The position numbers and the translations under genes are program-made. From Melastoma dodecandrum (Eukaryota > Streptophyta > Magnoliopsida > Myrtales > Melastomataceae): a DNA stretch of 64,000 bases. Under the pieces are notes generated by a model. The model searched no databases. It was given only the letters and a program-made list of their open reading frames with translations, and was not told where the DNA came from. Below are positions 9,913-21,583 of this stretch, piece after piece (within the stretch, counting starts at the first letter, position 1; every line of letters starts with the position of its first letter). The stretch covers positions 248,001 to 312,000 of the forward strand of contig JARUPY010000495.1 of NCBI GenBank assembly GCA_029817715.1, read 5' to 3'.

Positions 9913-12180
9913 ATGTCTTCTTTAGCGTCATTCCAGTGGCATTCTCAGAGCACTGGTTCCTCCGGTGTGGTCCAGACTGGCGACAACGGGTTAACCCTAG
10001 GTCCCGTTCTTGACCCTACTCTTTTTCCCGGTTTGGTACCCCATGAGTACTTGATCACGTAGTTCCAAATCCCCATCTGTCGGGAAGACTTCGTGGATCC
10101 CCAGAACTGGGAGAAGAAGAGCAGCTTCTTGTGTTTCCCCTCGTCGAGAAGCTAGTGGTGTAGAAATGGTTTTCCAGTTGGCTTGGCAAGCTGGAACCCA
10201 GGCTGAAGGTTTGCGGCCTCTGGTCATTCTTCAAGCTCTCTTTGGTCACGAAACGCTGCGATCCTCGGGTATGTGCCAGTCTACTTCCTTTCTGGAACGA
10301 CTCGGTGAACTGCTTTTAATTCCCCGAGGGTCCCATGACCATTACTCTGGAGGATATCAACTTCTTGACGGGGAGCTACGTGGCTAGTGCCCCTGTTCGC
10401 CTCCACCCTGAAGACGACGACCACAACCCCACGGAGATGCTTCAAATCTTGAGCACAACGAGGATGCACCTTCAAATGATCGAAGGTCATTCTACCGCTG
10501 TCTGGGGAAAGGCTGAGGATGTCACGTTCTTCAGCGTCTGGCTGAGCAAATATGTTTTTTGCTTCACCGGCAAGCGAGTGCCGAAGCTGGTCTACGGGAT
10601 CGCCAACTTTTTGAGCTCGTCCTCCAGCAAGATTGCCTGGGCCCCATTTTTGTTTGCGTTAGTCTATCAGGGGCTACATAAGGCTACCACGTGCACAAGC
10701 CCCTTCCCAAGGTACCCCGGCTGGCGGCCCCTTTTGGATCGTCCATCTGTGGTCCTGCCTGCGGATGCCAGGGCTTACAGGGTACCAGATGCCTTCTGGT
10801 GCCACTCATATCAACTGCTATGGGACGCATATGCTGGAGTCCGGCTGCCAAGCCAAGGACAAATGGTTATATGCCTCTGTGACGGAGCATATAAGGCACA
10901 TTGCAGATACCGGGCGGGGTGAGCGCCGTATTTGGGTCCCCTTCCCTGCCGGCCACCTTATTTTGAAGCGCCGGCAAAGGCTCACCCCAGGCTTATATTG
11001 GGATGTTGTTTTGACCAGTAGGGACCCGGTCTGTGTGTCGGAGTGGGGTTTTTGTTTTGACGTCTACAACCTCCAACTCTGTGCAAGACAAGTTGGTTTG
11101 GTTCAGAGCTCTTCAGTCCCCTTCTCCGACACCTTCAACATCTCAATCAATACGCGGGTTACCAGCATTTTTTCAAAGGATTTTTTCCAGGCCTCGATGA
11201 ATCTTCTGTCCAAGAAGATGGAGCTCCATCACATGGAGTTTCCTCTCGGGTCTACCCAAATTTTTGCCACATAAATTTTTGCTGTCCAATGGGCGATCAC
11301 TTTTGACACCCTCCTGAAGAAGATGTCTTTTCTTCAAACCTCCAAGGAGTCGGACCTTTATCTTTCCTATGAGATGATGTTAAAGACAAGACAGAGGCCT
11401 CCTGGTATAGACTTATACTTGTCTTCCTTGCCCTTTAAACTGAAAATTCCTATCTGACATATGTTGCAGTTTTGGATGTAGATTGATGGGATTCTTCACC
11501 AGAGAGTGGCCCTCCTCCCCCCGCTAGACGTTTGACCTGTCTTCGCCGGAAACTCTTGCCTCCAAGGGCAAGAAGGTTGAGCAGGGAGCGGCTAGTAAGC
11601 GAAAGGCTCCTTCCCCTGAGTCTTCTGACTCTGAAGATATACCAATTTCCCTCTCATTCAAGCATCGTCGTCCTGCCATCCAGGACCCGGTCCCCATTTC
11701 TGTAAGGCCCTGAAGTCTTCAGGGACCCAATAGACCTTGGGACTATGAATCTTCTCCCAATAGACCTTGGGACATTGTTTTCAAGAGGACGATCATGGCG
11801 CTGAGTTCGCCCCCTTTGAGTTCTCAGGTGGCAGAGTCCTCTTGAGAAATGGTATGCATTTCTGTGTCTTTGTCATTTTGTTTTCATAGCCTAAGACAAA
11901 CACTTTATTTCCTCCTCAGGATCCAAGTCTCTCCGGGGTACCTGACCCTAAGGAAGCTTCTGGTGTCGACGAAGCTGACCTGCCTCCTCCTTCCGAGGTA
12001 TGTAATCCATGTCTGTATAGACTTTACTTATCTAATTTCAGTAGTGACGATTACTCTTCATCCAATTTGTAGAATATCCCTTCTCTGTTTATGTACTTCT
12101 ATCTTTACTACAACCTCCAATCTCTTTCTTTCCAACTCTTCTAAAGCTATATGCATAGCTTCGTCTTGTAGACAAGGTTG
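9913..12180 (+). pseudogene. Antisense accessory ORF of the gypsy element (plant-mobile-domain-like)
   Basis: This coding-like tract runs opposite to gag-pol, between integrase and the 3' LTR. It begins with an ATG at 9913 (MSSLASFQWHSQS) and hits a stop near 10060. It reopens at 10335-10922 with PMTITLEDINFLTG, a stretch typical of the plant mobile domain (aminotransferase-like family). It then continues in another frame at 10765-11274 (WLYASVTEHIRHIADTGRGE, then LYWDVVLTSRDPVCVSEWG). Further coding-like pieces (Ser- and Lys-rich, KRKAPSPESSDSED) run to about 11680. Antisense extra ORFs in this position are known in Tat-lineage elements such as Grande and Retand. Frameshifts and stops mean it is no longer intact, and exon limits are uncertain. 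Confidence 0.6.
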
Positions 12181-12186
12181 GGCTGA

Positions 12187-12720
12187 CTAGCGCGAAAGGA
12201 GTTTCCCAGTGCTTTCGCGCTTAGTAACTGTTAGAGCCCATAGCGTATCATTCAGTACTTCATGCCATTTCTTCGGAATAAGCCCGACCATCTTTTGAAT
12301 GTTGTTTTTAATTAATTTATTGGAGGCTTCAGCCTGTCCATTCACTTGAGGATAATACTGTGTGAAATTCAGGATTGAGAAGCCAAATTCTTCGGCAAAC
12401 TCCTTCACTCTTGAGTTGTTAAAAACCATCCCGTTGTCAACGACAATGTTCGAGAGAATGTCGAATCGATAAATGATACAAGTCCGCAAAAAACTTTCAT
12501 TATGGTCAATTTTCTTGTGGACTTGTGTCTCTACCCACTTGGTGGAGTAATCTGTTCCGACCAAGATAAACGCATCTCCCCGACTAGAATGAGGATGTAT
12601 TTCCCCTATCACGTCTAGAGCCCAGGTCCTGAAAGGCCAAGGTTTAATCACAGGGGTAAGGTCAGTTGCAGGAGCACGAGTTATCGGGCCATGTCGTTGG
12701 CATTCCTAACATCCTTTGGC
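12187..12720 (-). pseudogene. Integrase of the gypsy element
   Basis: The integrase core (rve) is visible: WALDVIGEIHPHS carries the first catalytic Asp, VVDNGMVFNN the second, and the GFSILNFTQYYPQVNGQAEA block the third catalytic residue, Glu. Upstream, the end of the zinc-binding HHCC region (ECQRHGPITRAPA) is separated by a stop codon (TGT TAG GAA). The reading frame ends at 12187, so the C-terminal part is missing or shifted. It would have inserted the cDNA copy into the genome. Confidence 0.85.
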
Positions 12721-13161
12721 AATCTCAATGCAATTTTTCATCATTGATGGCCAGTAAAAACCATGTCTACGAATAATCCAACACATTTTAATTCCTATTT
12801 GGTGCGATCCACAGAGTCCCTCGTGAGTCTTCAACATTATTAGAGTAGCTTCATCTAAGTCTACGCATCTTCAAAGGACTTCGTTTATATCCTTTATATA
12901 GAGAACACCGTCCAAGAGGACGTATGACAACGCCCGAACTTTGATTCGCTGCTTGGCCTCCTGACTGGGGTCTGATAAGAAGTCTACTATAGGTTTCCTC
13001 CAGTCTTTATCTTGGTTCATTATGTCTACGGCCATGATGTTGTCCGCTGCCTACAGATGCGATCCTATTTCAGGTATGTCACCCTGTTCTGTCCTATTTT
13101 TGTATCTTGAGGCTAACTGTGCTAGGCTATTAGCTATTACATTTTCATCACGTCCTATAAA

Positions 13162-13573
13162 TTAAAAAGTTATATCCTCGAAACGAGCGACTAGCCGCTG
13201 TACTGTCTCGAAATAGGACAGTTGCTTGCCTTGACATGTGCATTCTTTGTTAACTTGGCTGATAACTAACTGAGAATCCCTTCTGACACAGGCTTGCTTC
13301 GCCTTTAGTGCCATGAGTTCCTTTAGTACTGTTATCAATGCCTCATACTCAGTAGCATTGTTGGTAGGTATTACTTGTAGACGAAAAGCTAATCTGATGT
13401 CTTTACCCATTGCGGATATTATATTAACTCCTATCCCAGCTCCATTCTTGGTAGACGAGCCATCGAACCACGCCTGCCAGACCTCTTCAGTCGCCTCTTC
13501 TTGTTCTACAAATAAGGCCGGGTCATGGTCGACTAGAAAATCAGCCAGCGCTTGTCCCTTGATCGACTATTGA
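13162..13573 (-). pseudogene. Second (archaeal-type) RNase H of the gypsy element
   Basis: After the first RNase H comes a second RNase H-like domain: the WFDGSSTKNGAG block with a catalytic Asp, then NNATEYEALI with a catalytic Glu, and RRDSQLVISQVN with a further acidic residue. A separate RNase H at this site is diagnostic for the Tat lineage. A stop at about 13568 separates it from the upstream domain, and another follows near 13160. Confidence 0.8.
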
Positions 13574-13987
13574 GACTTATATCTCAGATCGTATGGAGAC
13601 AAAATCAAGCTCCATTTCCTAATCCGTCCACCTAATAATGGACTCTCAAAGAAATATTTGATAATGGGCGACTTGGATACGACGTAGACTTCGATGTTCC
13701 CGATGTAATGTCTAAGTTTCATGACGGCATAGAATACCGATAGGCACAACTTTTCCTTTGGGGCATACCTGACTTCAATTGGCGTCAATTGCCTCGACAA
13801 GTAATAAATGGCCGTCTTATGTTCACTCTCATCCATTTGTGCCAACATAGCTCCTATAGTCGTTTTAGTGGCAGCCACCTAGAGAATGAAAGGTCTACCG
13901 CACTGCGGGGGTATCAGGACTAGTGGGTGTGTTAAATATTTTTTCAAGTCGTCAAACGCCTCTTCGTGTTTCTCTGTCCACTTGTAA
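13567..13987 (-). pseudogene. RNase H domain of the gypsy reverse transcriptase
   Basis: The reading frame MAATKTTIGAMLAQ, followed by YYLSRQLTPIEVRYAPKEK and the LRHYIGN block, matches the RNase H/connection region that follows Ty3-type reverse transcriptase. It degrades the RNA strand during cDNA synthesis. The join to the reverse transcriptase (about 13880-13990) is out of frame. Confidence 0.8.
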
Positions 13988-14938
13988 TCATTTCCCTCTT
14001 GGTAGGTTGGCGAACACCTCAGTCTTTCTTGCGACATTTCCAATAAATCTAAGGAAAGCCCGTAATTCCCTTTTACTTCTTGGTGCTGCTAAATTCTGAA
14101 TGGCTTCTTTGTTTTGATCGACTTCAATGCCGCGTCGATGTACTAAGAAACCGAAAAATTGCGCCGCTTTAACTCCAAAGGCGCATTTAAGTGGGTTTGG
14201 TTTAAGTTGATGTTTTCTCATTTTTATAAAAGCATTTCAAAGATGGTCGACATGAAGTTCTTCCTTTGTCGACTTAGCGACTATATCGTCGATGTAGACT
14301 TCCATTGTCTTGTCGAGAGAAGCGTCAAATATAGCATTCATTGCTCGCTGATACGTAGCACCAGCATTCTTTAGTCCACATGGCTTTACTACCCATTCGA
14401 AAATTCTTAAGGGACATCTGAATGCTATTTTATGAATATCCTCTTCTGCGATAAAGCTTTGGTTATAACCGAAGAAACCGTCCATGAATGACATAACCTA
14501 ATGCCATGTTGTCTTGTCTGTAAGATCATCTGCAACAGGCATGGGATACTCATCTTTTGGAGTAGCGCGGTTCAAATCCCTAAAGTTTATACAGACTATA
14601 ATTTTGTCGTTCTTTTTTAATACGGGTACGATACTAGAAATCCATTCCGTATAACGCGACGTCCTTATATACCCTGCTCGGAAAAGCTTCTTAACTTCTT
14701 CAAAGACCAACTGTGTTACTTCCCTAGTCATGCGCCGTGGCGCTTGTTGCACTGGCTTAAAATCTTTCTTGATTGGAAGAGTGTGTTCCTCTAGTCTACG
14801 ATCTAGCCCACGCATCACTGAAGAACTAATGAAAAGAAACCTAGGAGAAGTTTTGCTTCCCAAATTGTCACTAATTAATGGATCACACGGCGTCATCATG
14901 GACTCACGGCCCTCGGTTCCACCTAAATCAGTAGACAC
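13988..14938 (-). pseudogene. Reverse transcriptase of the gypsy element
   Basis: Three consecutive pieces carry the Ty3-type RT blocks. The first has LFRAGYIRTSRYTEW, VCINFRDLNRATPKDEYP and MPVADDL. The second has FMDGFFGYNQ, PCGLKNAGATYQRAMN and the catalytic YIDDIVAKS (YIDD where most plant elements have YVDD). The third has LKPNPLKCAFGVKAAQFFGF. The pieces are split by stop codons around 14498 and 14236, so no continuous enzyme can be made. Confidence 0.9.
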
Positions 14939-15213
14939 GGGCTTATTACAAGCATCGGGCGCTCTAAGCGCTTCTGAATTTAATGAGAGCCAAGAGATAG
15001 GTTGTCTATGGCAATGATTCCCCTTGTAGACTTGGAGTCGTCAAAGGACGTCGGCGACCGCTTCTTTTCCTTTTTCACTCTGGTCCATAAGTCCCTTCCT
15101 TTAGGAGTCTATCGGACTCCAACTCCACGACAGCGTTCTGCTAGTTCTTCAAAACTTCTCCGTTACCACCTTCGTTTTCATTCTGACCGTTCGCATATCT
15201 CCTTACGGGGTTT

Positions 15214-16008
15214 TCACCCGAATTGACCTCTTGCAAGGACTTCCTCTATGTCCTTTGTAGTAAGCTCATCTCCCCATCCTGATGGAGCGACTTGGTCCGT
15301 CTCCGGCTTGGGGTGCAATGTCCCGTAATCCATAATATAATCAAATTTCTCGGATGGTTGACCAAGACGACGTACAGTAGGGTCGCCCAGCTTATATCGT
15401 TGCTCCAGCATAAGATCCTTGACAGTCTTGCTCATTTCTACATGCAAGATACCTTTGTCACAACAAGAGTATTCATCAGCCTTAAGAATCTCAATTTTAG
15501 AATCAAGCCATAACATCAATTCTCTATACAATGTAGATGGGATGACTATAGCCTTATGGAGCCAATCGCGGCCCAACAAAGCATTAAAAGTAGGAATTAT
15601 GTCTATTACGAAGAAAGCAGTTTCATTTCCCTGGCGACCCACGTCTAGGTGCACAGAGAAGACCCCTAAACATTCAGATTTTCTACCATTAAAACCACTC
15701 ATGGCAACATTGGTTTTAACCAAGTCGTGAGGTTTATATCCCAGCATTCTGAACCTGGATAGCGGAAGCACGTTTAGTGTTGCTCCATTATCTACTAGGA
15801 CCCGACTCACCAAGGTACCATCAAAGGTAGCGGTGATGTACAAAGGATGCATGTGTTGCTTCATGCTGTTAGATGGTTTCTTCAACCAATGAAGTGGAAA
15901 ACCTGTCGGATAAACTGGTGAATAAGGAAGAGGTACCTTACCTCTTACAGTTTTCACTTTCAGATTTTTGGCGAAGTCTACAGGCAAGGTGAGACCGTTA
16001 CAGCTCAT
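15214..16008 (-). pseudogene. Aspartic protease region of the gypsy polyprotein
   Basis: RVLVDNGATLNVLPLSRF is the active-site block of Ty3 aspartic proteases, with Asp-Asn-Gly in place of the usual Asp-Ser/Thr-Gly. The downstream flap and ALLGRDWLH block is also present. Asn at this place is common in Tat-lineage elements. The domain would have cut the Gag-Pol precursor. The frame is open across the domain but disconnected from both gag and reverse transcriptase. Confidence 0.85.
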
Positions 16009-16266
16009 AATTGGCCTCTTTTCGCCATCAGCATCACTTGGGATTTCACTCCGAAGAGGGGTGTAATCAGAACTCGAACCAGGCCGTTCTTAAAGGTCCA
16101 TAGACTCAACATGCTCTGCCTTAGTGTTCTATTCCTTCGTATACACTTTGTCAGGTAAAATGGCCCCTGAGAGGGTAGGTCTAGGCCTTTTGACGACGTG
16201 ACTTAGACGTCTATCTCTTCTCTTTGGAGCCCTTGGTGGCAAAAAAGTTTTGCCAATAGCTTTTTG

Positions 16267-17460
16267 TCAATGTTTCGAGGGGTTAACCGCTTTAATTACC
16301 CTTGATTTCTTAGAACCAGGGAAAGATTGACATACCTTGACAAAGTGTCCAACGAATGGGTCATATCCCACTACTGTCCGAGTAGGTACCTGTTGCGTTT
16401 TTGGATAATTGTTAGTTTCACAAGTACCTGTAGTTGCAGAGTGAGCGGGTTGATTACGATATCCCCATTTGACGATAGGTCTATAAGCTTGAGGAAATAG
16501 TTGACATATCACGGGGTGCATAGTTGAGTAATCAGGATCCTATTCTTGCATTTCTGACACAGCGTCCTTTCATCAAGGAAATGAGCTATTGGTGGTCCTG
16601 TCCGAAGTGTCTGGATGTCTACTTTAGGCGTTTCATATCTTGGCTTGACCCCCTTCTCCTATGACATTTCGACCCGTTGAGTTCTGTCAAGGATGTCCCC
16701 TTCTACAGCTCCAGGGCAGGTCTCGCCAGTGTGACTGTTTTTCTCCTGTCCTAACTTTGCCCCTTGTTAGACGGATGGGTCATTAAATTCCAGATGTCGT
16801 TTGGGGCGCTCCAAAGCGCGGAGGTGTTGTTCGGGTGCTCTGCCCCGGCCATGGGGGCCACCCCTTCCTCCTCGGATAGCTGGCTTACGCTCCACGCTCG
16901 GAGGGCTCCTAAACCCCCTCTGCAAGTTATTAGAGGCACTTCACGAACTCGGGGAAACTATCCCCATTGCTACCTCCTCAAGCGGGGTCAAATCATACCA
17001 GACATCCCCCTGATTGTTTTGCAAATACTTTCTGAAGGTGTTACACCTATCAGTGGTGTGCGTGTCGTCCTTGTGCCAATAGCAGAGGTTGGACGCTACT
17101 TCCTTGATTGGGCAGGTGACTACAGCTTTTTCGGCTAAGCGACGGAAAAGGGCGTTCGCTATCATGGTCTCCCCAGGGATCTTTATGTCCTGTAGGGAAA
17201 AATCAGTATTAGTCTCGATGATATTGATGTCTACATCAGAAACATCAAACATATGAATGGCGATTTCATCGTCAAAAAGCTTGTCGTCGACGATAGTGTC
17301 TTCGTCTACTTCAGGGAAGCATAACTCTTTTGACTCTATGAGGTCTTGAATTATGTTCCTAAATGATAAACAATCTCTGGTCGTATGTGTGAACGAACCA
17401 TGCCACTTGCAATAATTCTTAGTTTTCTTTCTTTCCGTCTGAGGGACCCTATGACCCTGG
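16267..17460 (-). pseudogene. Gag C-terminal / zinc-knuckle region of the gypsy element
   Basis: Two related Cys/His motifs lie in separate frames on the - strand: CKWHGSFTHTTRDC near 17380-17420 and CYWHKDDTHTTDRC near 17080. Both have the form CxWHx4HTTxxC seen in the nucleocapsid-like region of Tat elements. Between them is an acidic linker. Further downstream (16267-16521) is a Pro/Lys-rich stretch before the protease. The whole region is broken by frameshifts. Confidence 0.65.
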
Positions 17461-17489
17461 TTTAGCTTAATCCGCTTTCGTTGGAAAAG

Positions 17490-19065
17490 CTAGTTGAAAA
17501 TTGCATCTGCCTTGTCTACGTCAAAAGAATACTTTCTTTCTTCGCCAGTTTTCTGAGATGCTTTTTCTTTTGAATTTTTCCTTGCTAAGGGTTCACAAAC
17601 CGTTGCTTCGCCTTTCACGAACTTGGCCATATCTACTTCGAAGGTTTTTAACTGATATACGTGTTTAGACTGGGCTTCTTCCATTAACAACTGATGATAC
17701 TCAGTCGCTCTCCTGGCCAAGTCATAAAGATCGTTGAACCTTTCCCCTTGTAGCTTCTTCTTGAAAGGCATAGACAACGCGTTTAACGCGATCATCAATT
17801 GGTCCATTTCAGGAATTGCAGGTCTACAGCGAAGCAACGCTTTTCGCAAATGCTTAAGGAACTGTCCTGGGTGTTCCCCAGCGGTTTGTCTGAGCCGCAT
17901 CACCTTGAAGATTGACATGGGTGTGTCTAGTCGAGCAAATGCTTTCATGAAGAAAGACTGCATTTCCGCCCGTGATGTTACTGACCGGGAGGCCAACTCG
18001 CATACCATGTGAAAGCATCTCCTGTGACTGAGTTCGGGAATAATTTTAGCTTCCAAAATTCATTGGCTGCAGCATCTCCAGCTTGATGGGTGAACTGGGC
18101 TATATGTTCTATAGGCATAATCTCATCTTCCTCTGAAAAATGGGTGAAGTCGAGTACTCTGTATCCCTTAGACAGGGGAAAGTCTCTGTCGATGTAGGCA
18201 GGATATGGACTCCTGTATAGACAAGGATCGTCCTGCCTGACAACTCCGAGTACCATCTGTTCCAAGACTTGAGCGATTGTCTCCCTCAAATTTTGTTGGG
18301 GTAAATGGTTAAACTATTCTCCCGCATGGTCTTGGTTCACTTTCTCTAGGGATAAGGCATTCTCGCGGTGGCTCGAGATGGCTACGGATTTACTGAGACA
18401 TTCGTGTAGAAGCTTTATGCCCGAGGTAGGTCCCCCATAAACGGAGCTTCCCCTGACGGTATCTCTTCTACGGGTGCTTTACCAGGCCGGCGAGGGGGTA
18501 TGCCACGAGCATATCTGTTTGTTTCACCCTGCGCTTCACTGTCGTCGTCTACCGATTTCATTGCATACACAACGTTTGACCTCCAAGATCTGGCAGATCG
18601 AGAGGAGGTAGGCCTCGAGGGGGACATCCTGTCCCTATTGCAGGCCTCTGTAGGGCGCTGGTTAGCGCCGCTCCAAGGCTCATCCTCTTGGAACGACACA
18701 TTGCGCCTCTCTGCGCGTCGGGCATCTCCTATGAAAGAATTCTCCCTGTCTACAGGGGCGTTTGGCCTTGCAGTGGCGCTTGGCCTATTTAAAGCACCGA
18801 GTTGCTCCAGAATCTGAGTTATATTATCTTGTAATCCAGTGACATATCTGTCCATCAGATTCCTCAGATCATTCAATTCTTTATGGAACTCAAGCCTGGA
18901 TATGAACACATAAGGGGTATGAACCCCGAAATCAGATTGATTCGCTGTTTCTTGGCTTCCTAGAGCCGCGGTTTCGACATTTATATCCCCTGCTATAAAC
19001 TGACCGTCTCCATCTAATGGAGGTGGAGGGTCGCGATTAGCTCCACTCATGGTACTCTTTGCCAT
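17490..19065 (-). pseudogene. Gag of the gypsy element
   Basis: The probable start (MAKSTMSGANRDPPPP, 19065) lies about 50 bp inside the 5' LTR. The N-terminal piece (18415-19065) is hydrophilic and basic. It is followed, after a stop-containing gap, by the capsid-like retrotransposon gag domain in two overlapping frames. 17978-18289 contains FWKLKLFPNSVTGDAFTWY, and 17490-18056 contains SRAEMQSFFMKAF, QTAGEHPGQFLKHLRKALL and the C-terminal helices. This would have formed the particle shell. At least two frameshifts break it. Confidence 0.85.
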
Positions 19066-19091
19066 ATGTGGACTTTAAACTTTCTCTTGCT

Positions 19092-19109
19092 CGCACAGTG
19101 GTCGCCAAA
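19092..19109 (-). other. Putative primer-binding site of the gypsy element
   Basis: On the - strand, TTTGGCGACCACTGTGCG begins about 4 nt after the 5' LTR end. This is the expected place for a tRNA primer site and has the TGGCGNC start seen in several plant gypsy lineages. The tRNA cannot be assigned with certainty. A TGGCGA-CACATCTAAA stretch resembling it also lies inside the LTR tail. Confidence 0.5.
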
Positions 19110-19113
19110 TACG

Positions 19114-20110
19114 TGTTCGCGTCGAAACGAATCACGTCGAAAATATTTGGCAATAATACTCACAGGGTTTTTAGATGTGATCGCCAGTAAGTAAAAGAAA
19201 TAGATTGAGTTGAATAAATGAAGTCTTACAATAAGAAAAATATGCTTACAGCCATAAAAAATAAAGTTAGGACGGTGCGCCGTAGACAATGTCGGAGACT
19301 TGCTGCTGGGCGCTGCAAACTAAGAGGATGATGATGCAATGTCGTAGACTTGCTGCTAGACGCTGCAGGCTTGCGATTTGGGGCGTTGGTGATGTTGTAG
19401 ACTTGACGCTGGGCGCTATGGACTTGTAAATCTGGCGGATGACGTCGTAGACTTGATAACAGAGCGCAGTAGACTTGCGATCCTGGACGGCGAAAATTGG
19501 TTGCTAGGGCTTGGTGAACGGAGTGTGGACGAGCACGGTGGCGGATATGGATACCAAGGCTACGGTTGCGCACCCTGGTGACGGAATCGAAGGCGAAGTT
19601 GTTTTGCCGGGACTACGATGGCTCGTCCTGGCGGTGGAATGCAAGCGGGAATTGGCGACCAGAGCTACGGTTGTTCACTCTGGCGGTGGAAGTGAAGACC
19701 AATGAAAGCTCACGAGTTTTGCCCAGGCCGGGGAATCCTAACAACTACGGGGTAACGAGCAATACAAGGCTTCTGTTTAGCTGATTGATCGTGATTTTCT
19801 TTGGGAAGATCTCATTCTTTTTATATTCGGTCTTATGGGTCTGTCATGTTCTCCGAAGATCCTCCCAATCTAAACTGCCTTCCGTGGATCTCAGAGCAAC
19901 AAATCGTCTTTTAAGACGTGCGACCTGTGCAGACGTGAGCTGTAGACTCCGCGGATCTCGGAGTCAACAAACAGTCTTTTAAGACGTGTGACCTGTGCAG
20001 ACGTGGGCTGTAGACTTGGTGCGAACGGACGCCCTTTCTCATTCTCTACATTCCTCTCGTGGGCTTTAAATCGTCAGAGAGTAGCCCCAAGATAGCTTAT
20101 CATGTCAACA
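19114..20110 (-). repeat. 5' LTR of the gypsy element
   Basis: 997-bp partner of 8788-9784 with the same termini. It carries the promoter for gag-pol on the - strand. Many substitutions and short indels separate the two LTRs, for example around 19255-19275 against 8935-8955. Confidence 0.92.
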
Positions 20111-21583
20111 CCTGCCCCCTGTGGCTATGCATACCCCGTCTTAGTCCCTCACCTTCTGTGCTCCCGGGGTTCTACCCTTCTCTCCGACCCACTCCACGTT
20201 GGCCACGCCAGCCACCTGTCGGACGTTTCCCACCAACGTCTCCTGCCACTTCCAACCAAGTCCGTCATGGCCCTCGAGTCACCTCCCAGAAGACTTCACC
20301 ATCGATGCAGTCTTCTGCAGCTCACATTCCTCGTGTGTGGCTAACAAGACTCAAACCATTGAAAAATTACAAGCTTCAACGTCTGACCAATGTATCGGAT
20401 GTTTTTTGTGCAGTTACAATGACAACCGAATGCTTATTTATACACATTACAAAAACGTGAAGTATAAAACGTAGAATAAAAGAAGTTCATCTAAATTCTA
20501 GATAAAAAAATCGAACTAGAAAGATTAGAAACTATAATTCCGGGAGTTACGAAGGAGACTTGGAGCTCACCCCCTTACTAACTGGAATAAAAGAATTAGT
20601 AGATCTGTTCCGAATTTGTTCACAGAAGAAAAATAGCCCCCTGATGAATTGTAACTTTTCGAGGAACCCTTCATCAGTGGCACGGACAAAGTCAGGGAAA
20701 ACCTTTAGCAAATATAGCTTCTACACTTAGATGAAAAACGAATAAATCAATTATATTAGTTCCCTTAATAATCAAATGATATCTCTCATTGGTAAGTATT
20801 CGTTGGGGATGAGATCTGACCAAGATCAATTGATTTCATCAACTCCCAATAGATAACCGTTGCAGAAGTTTATAGATTACGATAACCTTCTATGTGTGGA
20901 AAAAATTAAAATTAACTTACATGATTTATTTTGTGAGATTCATTCATTTCTTTTAATGAATCTGGATAAACAGCACGTTTTTATTAACCAAAGAAGAATT
21001 AAGAATGGAAGATGATGTTCGTATGAGATATAGTCAATTATGTAGAACCTACAATTTATTTCCTTCAATTGAAAAATATATTATTCTCTTTATTTTTTTG
21101 GTAATGAAATCATTTGATTTCGATGAGATAATTGTCCGGATCATATTGGATAATTCCCATGGAGTATTCCCACTTAATTTCGTAATTAATTATTAATTAA
21201 AAAAGATATTTCCTTACAGAAGGTTTTTACCGGGATTAGCTTCTGTCGTGTAGAAGGTTGACTTCTGTTTCAATGCTCATCATCAAAAAAACTTCAGCAA
21301 ATAATAATAATAAATATATTTTATACCCTTCTAAAACTAATTAAATTATTTTAATCAACGTTGGATGTATTTATGTAAATCACATGGACTCCTCTGAGCT
21401 TATGGATGCCACATTCTCTTTCACGGTTGTTGGGACACTAAGACGGAGTAAATCGAAATGCGAAAACATTAGGCAGGATGCCTATTTGGGAAATAAGGAT
21501 ATAATGGACCTAGTCGATGGGACGACTGGGGAAGAACGAATACCCATATACTATCGGAACTTTGTGTAGGGTGACAAGGATCA
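20111..21583. other. Intergenic, no gene recognised
   Basis: 20111-20360 is GC-richer and the rest AT-rich. Short frames on the + strand (21005-21196, 21384-21569) show no family resemblance and no splice context that I can support. Confidence 0.45.

Larger units (their letters stand above)
8788..20110 (-). mobile_element. Ty3/gypsy retrotransposon, Tat-like, degenerate
   Basis: This 11.3-kb element is bounded by two direct LTRs of equal length (997 bp; 8788-9784 and 19114-20110). Both start TGTTCGCGTCGAAAC and end ATCATGTCAACA on the + strand. The flanks CCTAC (8783-8787) and CCTGC (20111-20115) fit a 5-bp target duplication with one change. On the - strand the order is gag, protease, reverse transcriptase, RNase H, a second RNase H, then integrase. 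That order, with the extra RNase H and a large 3' region holding an antisense ORF, is characteristic of the Tat lineage. Stops and frameshifts break gag and pol, and the LTRs differ at many sites, so it is old and not autonomous. Confidence 0.92.
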
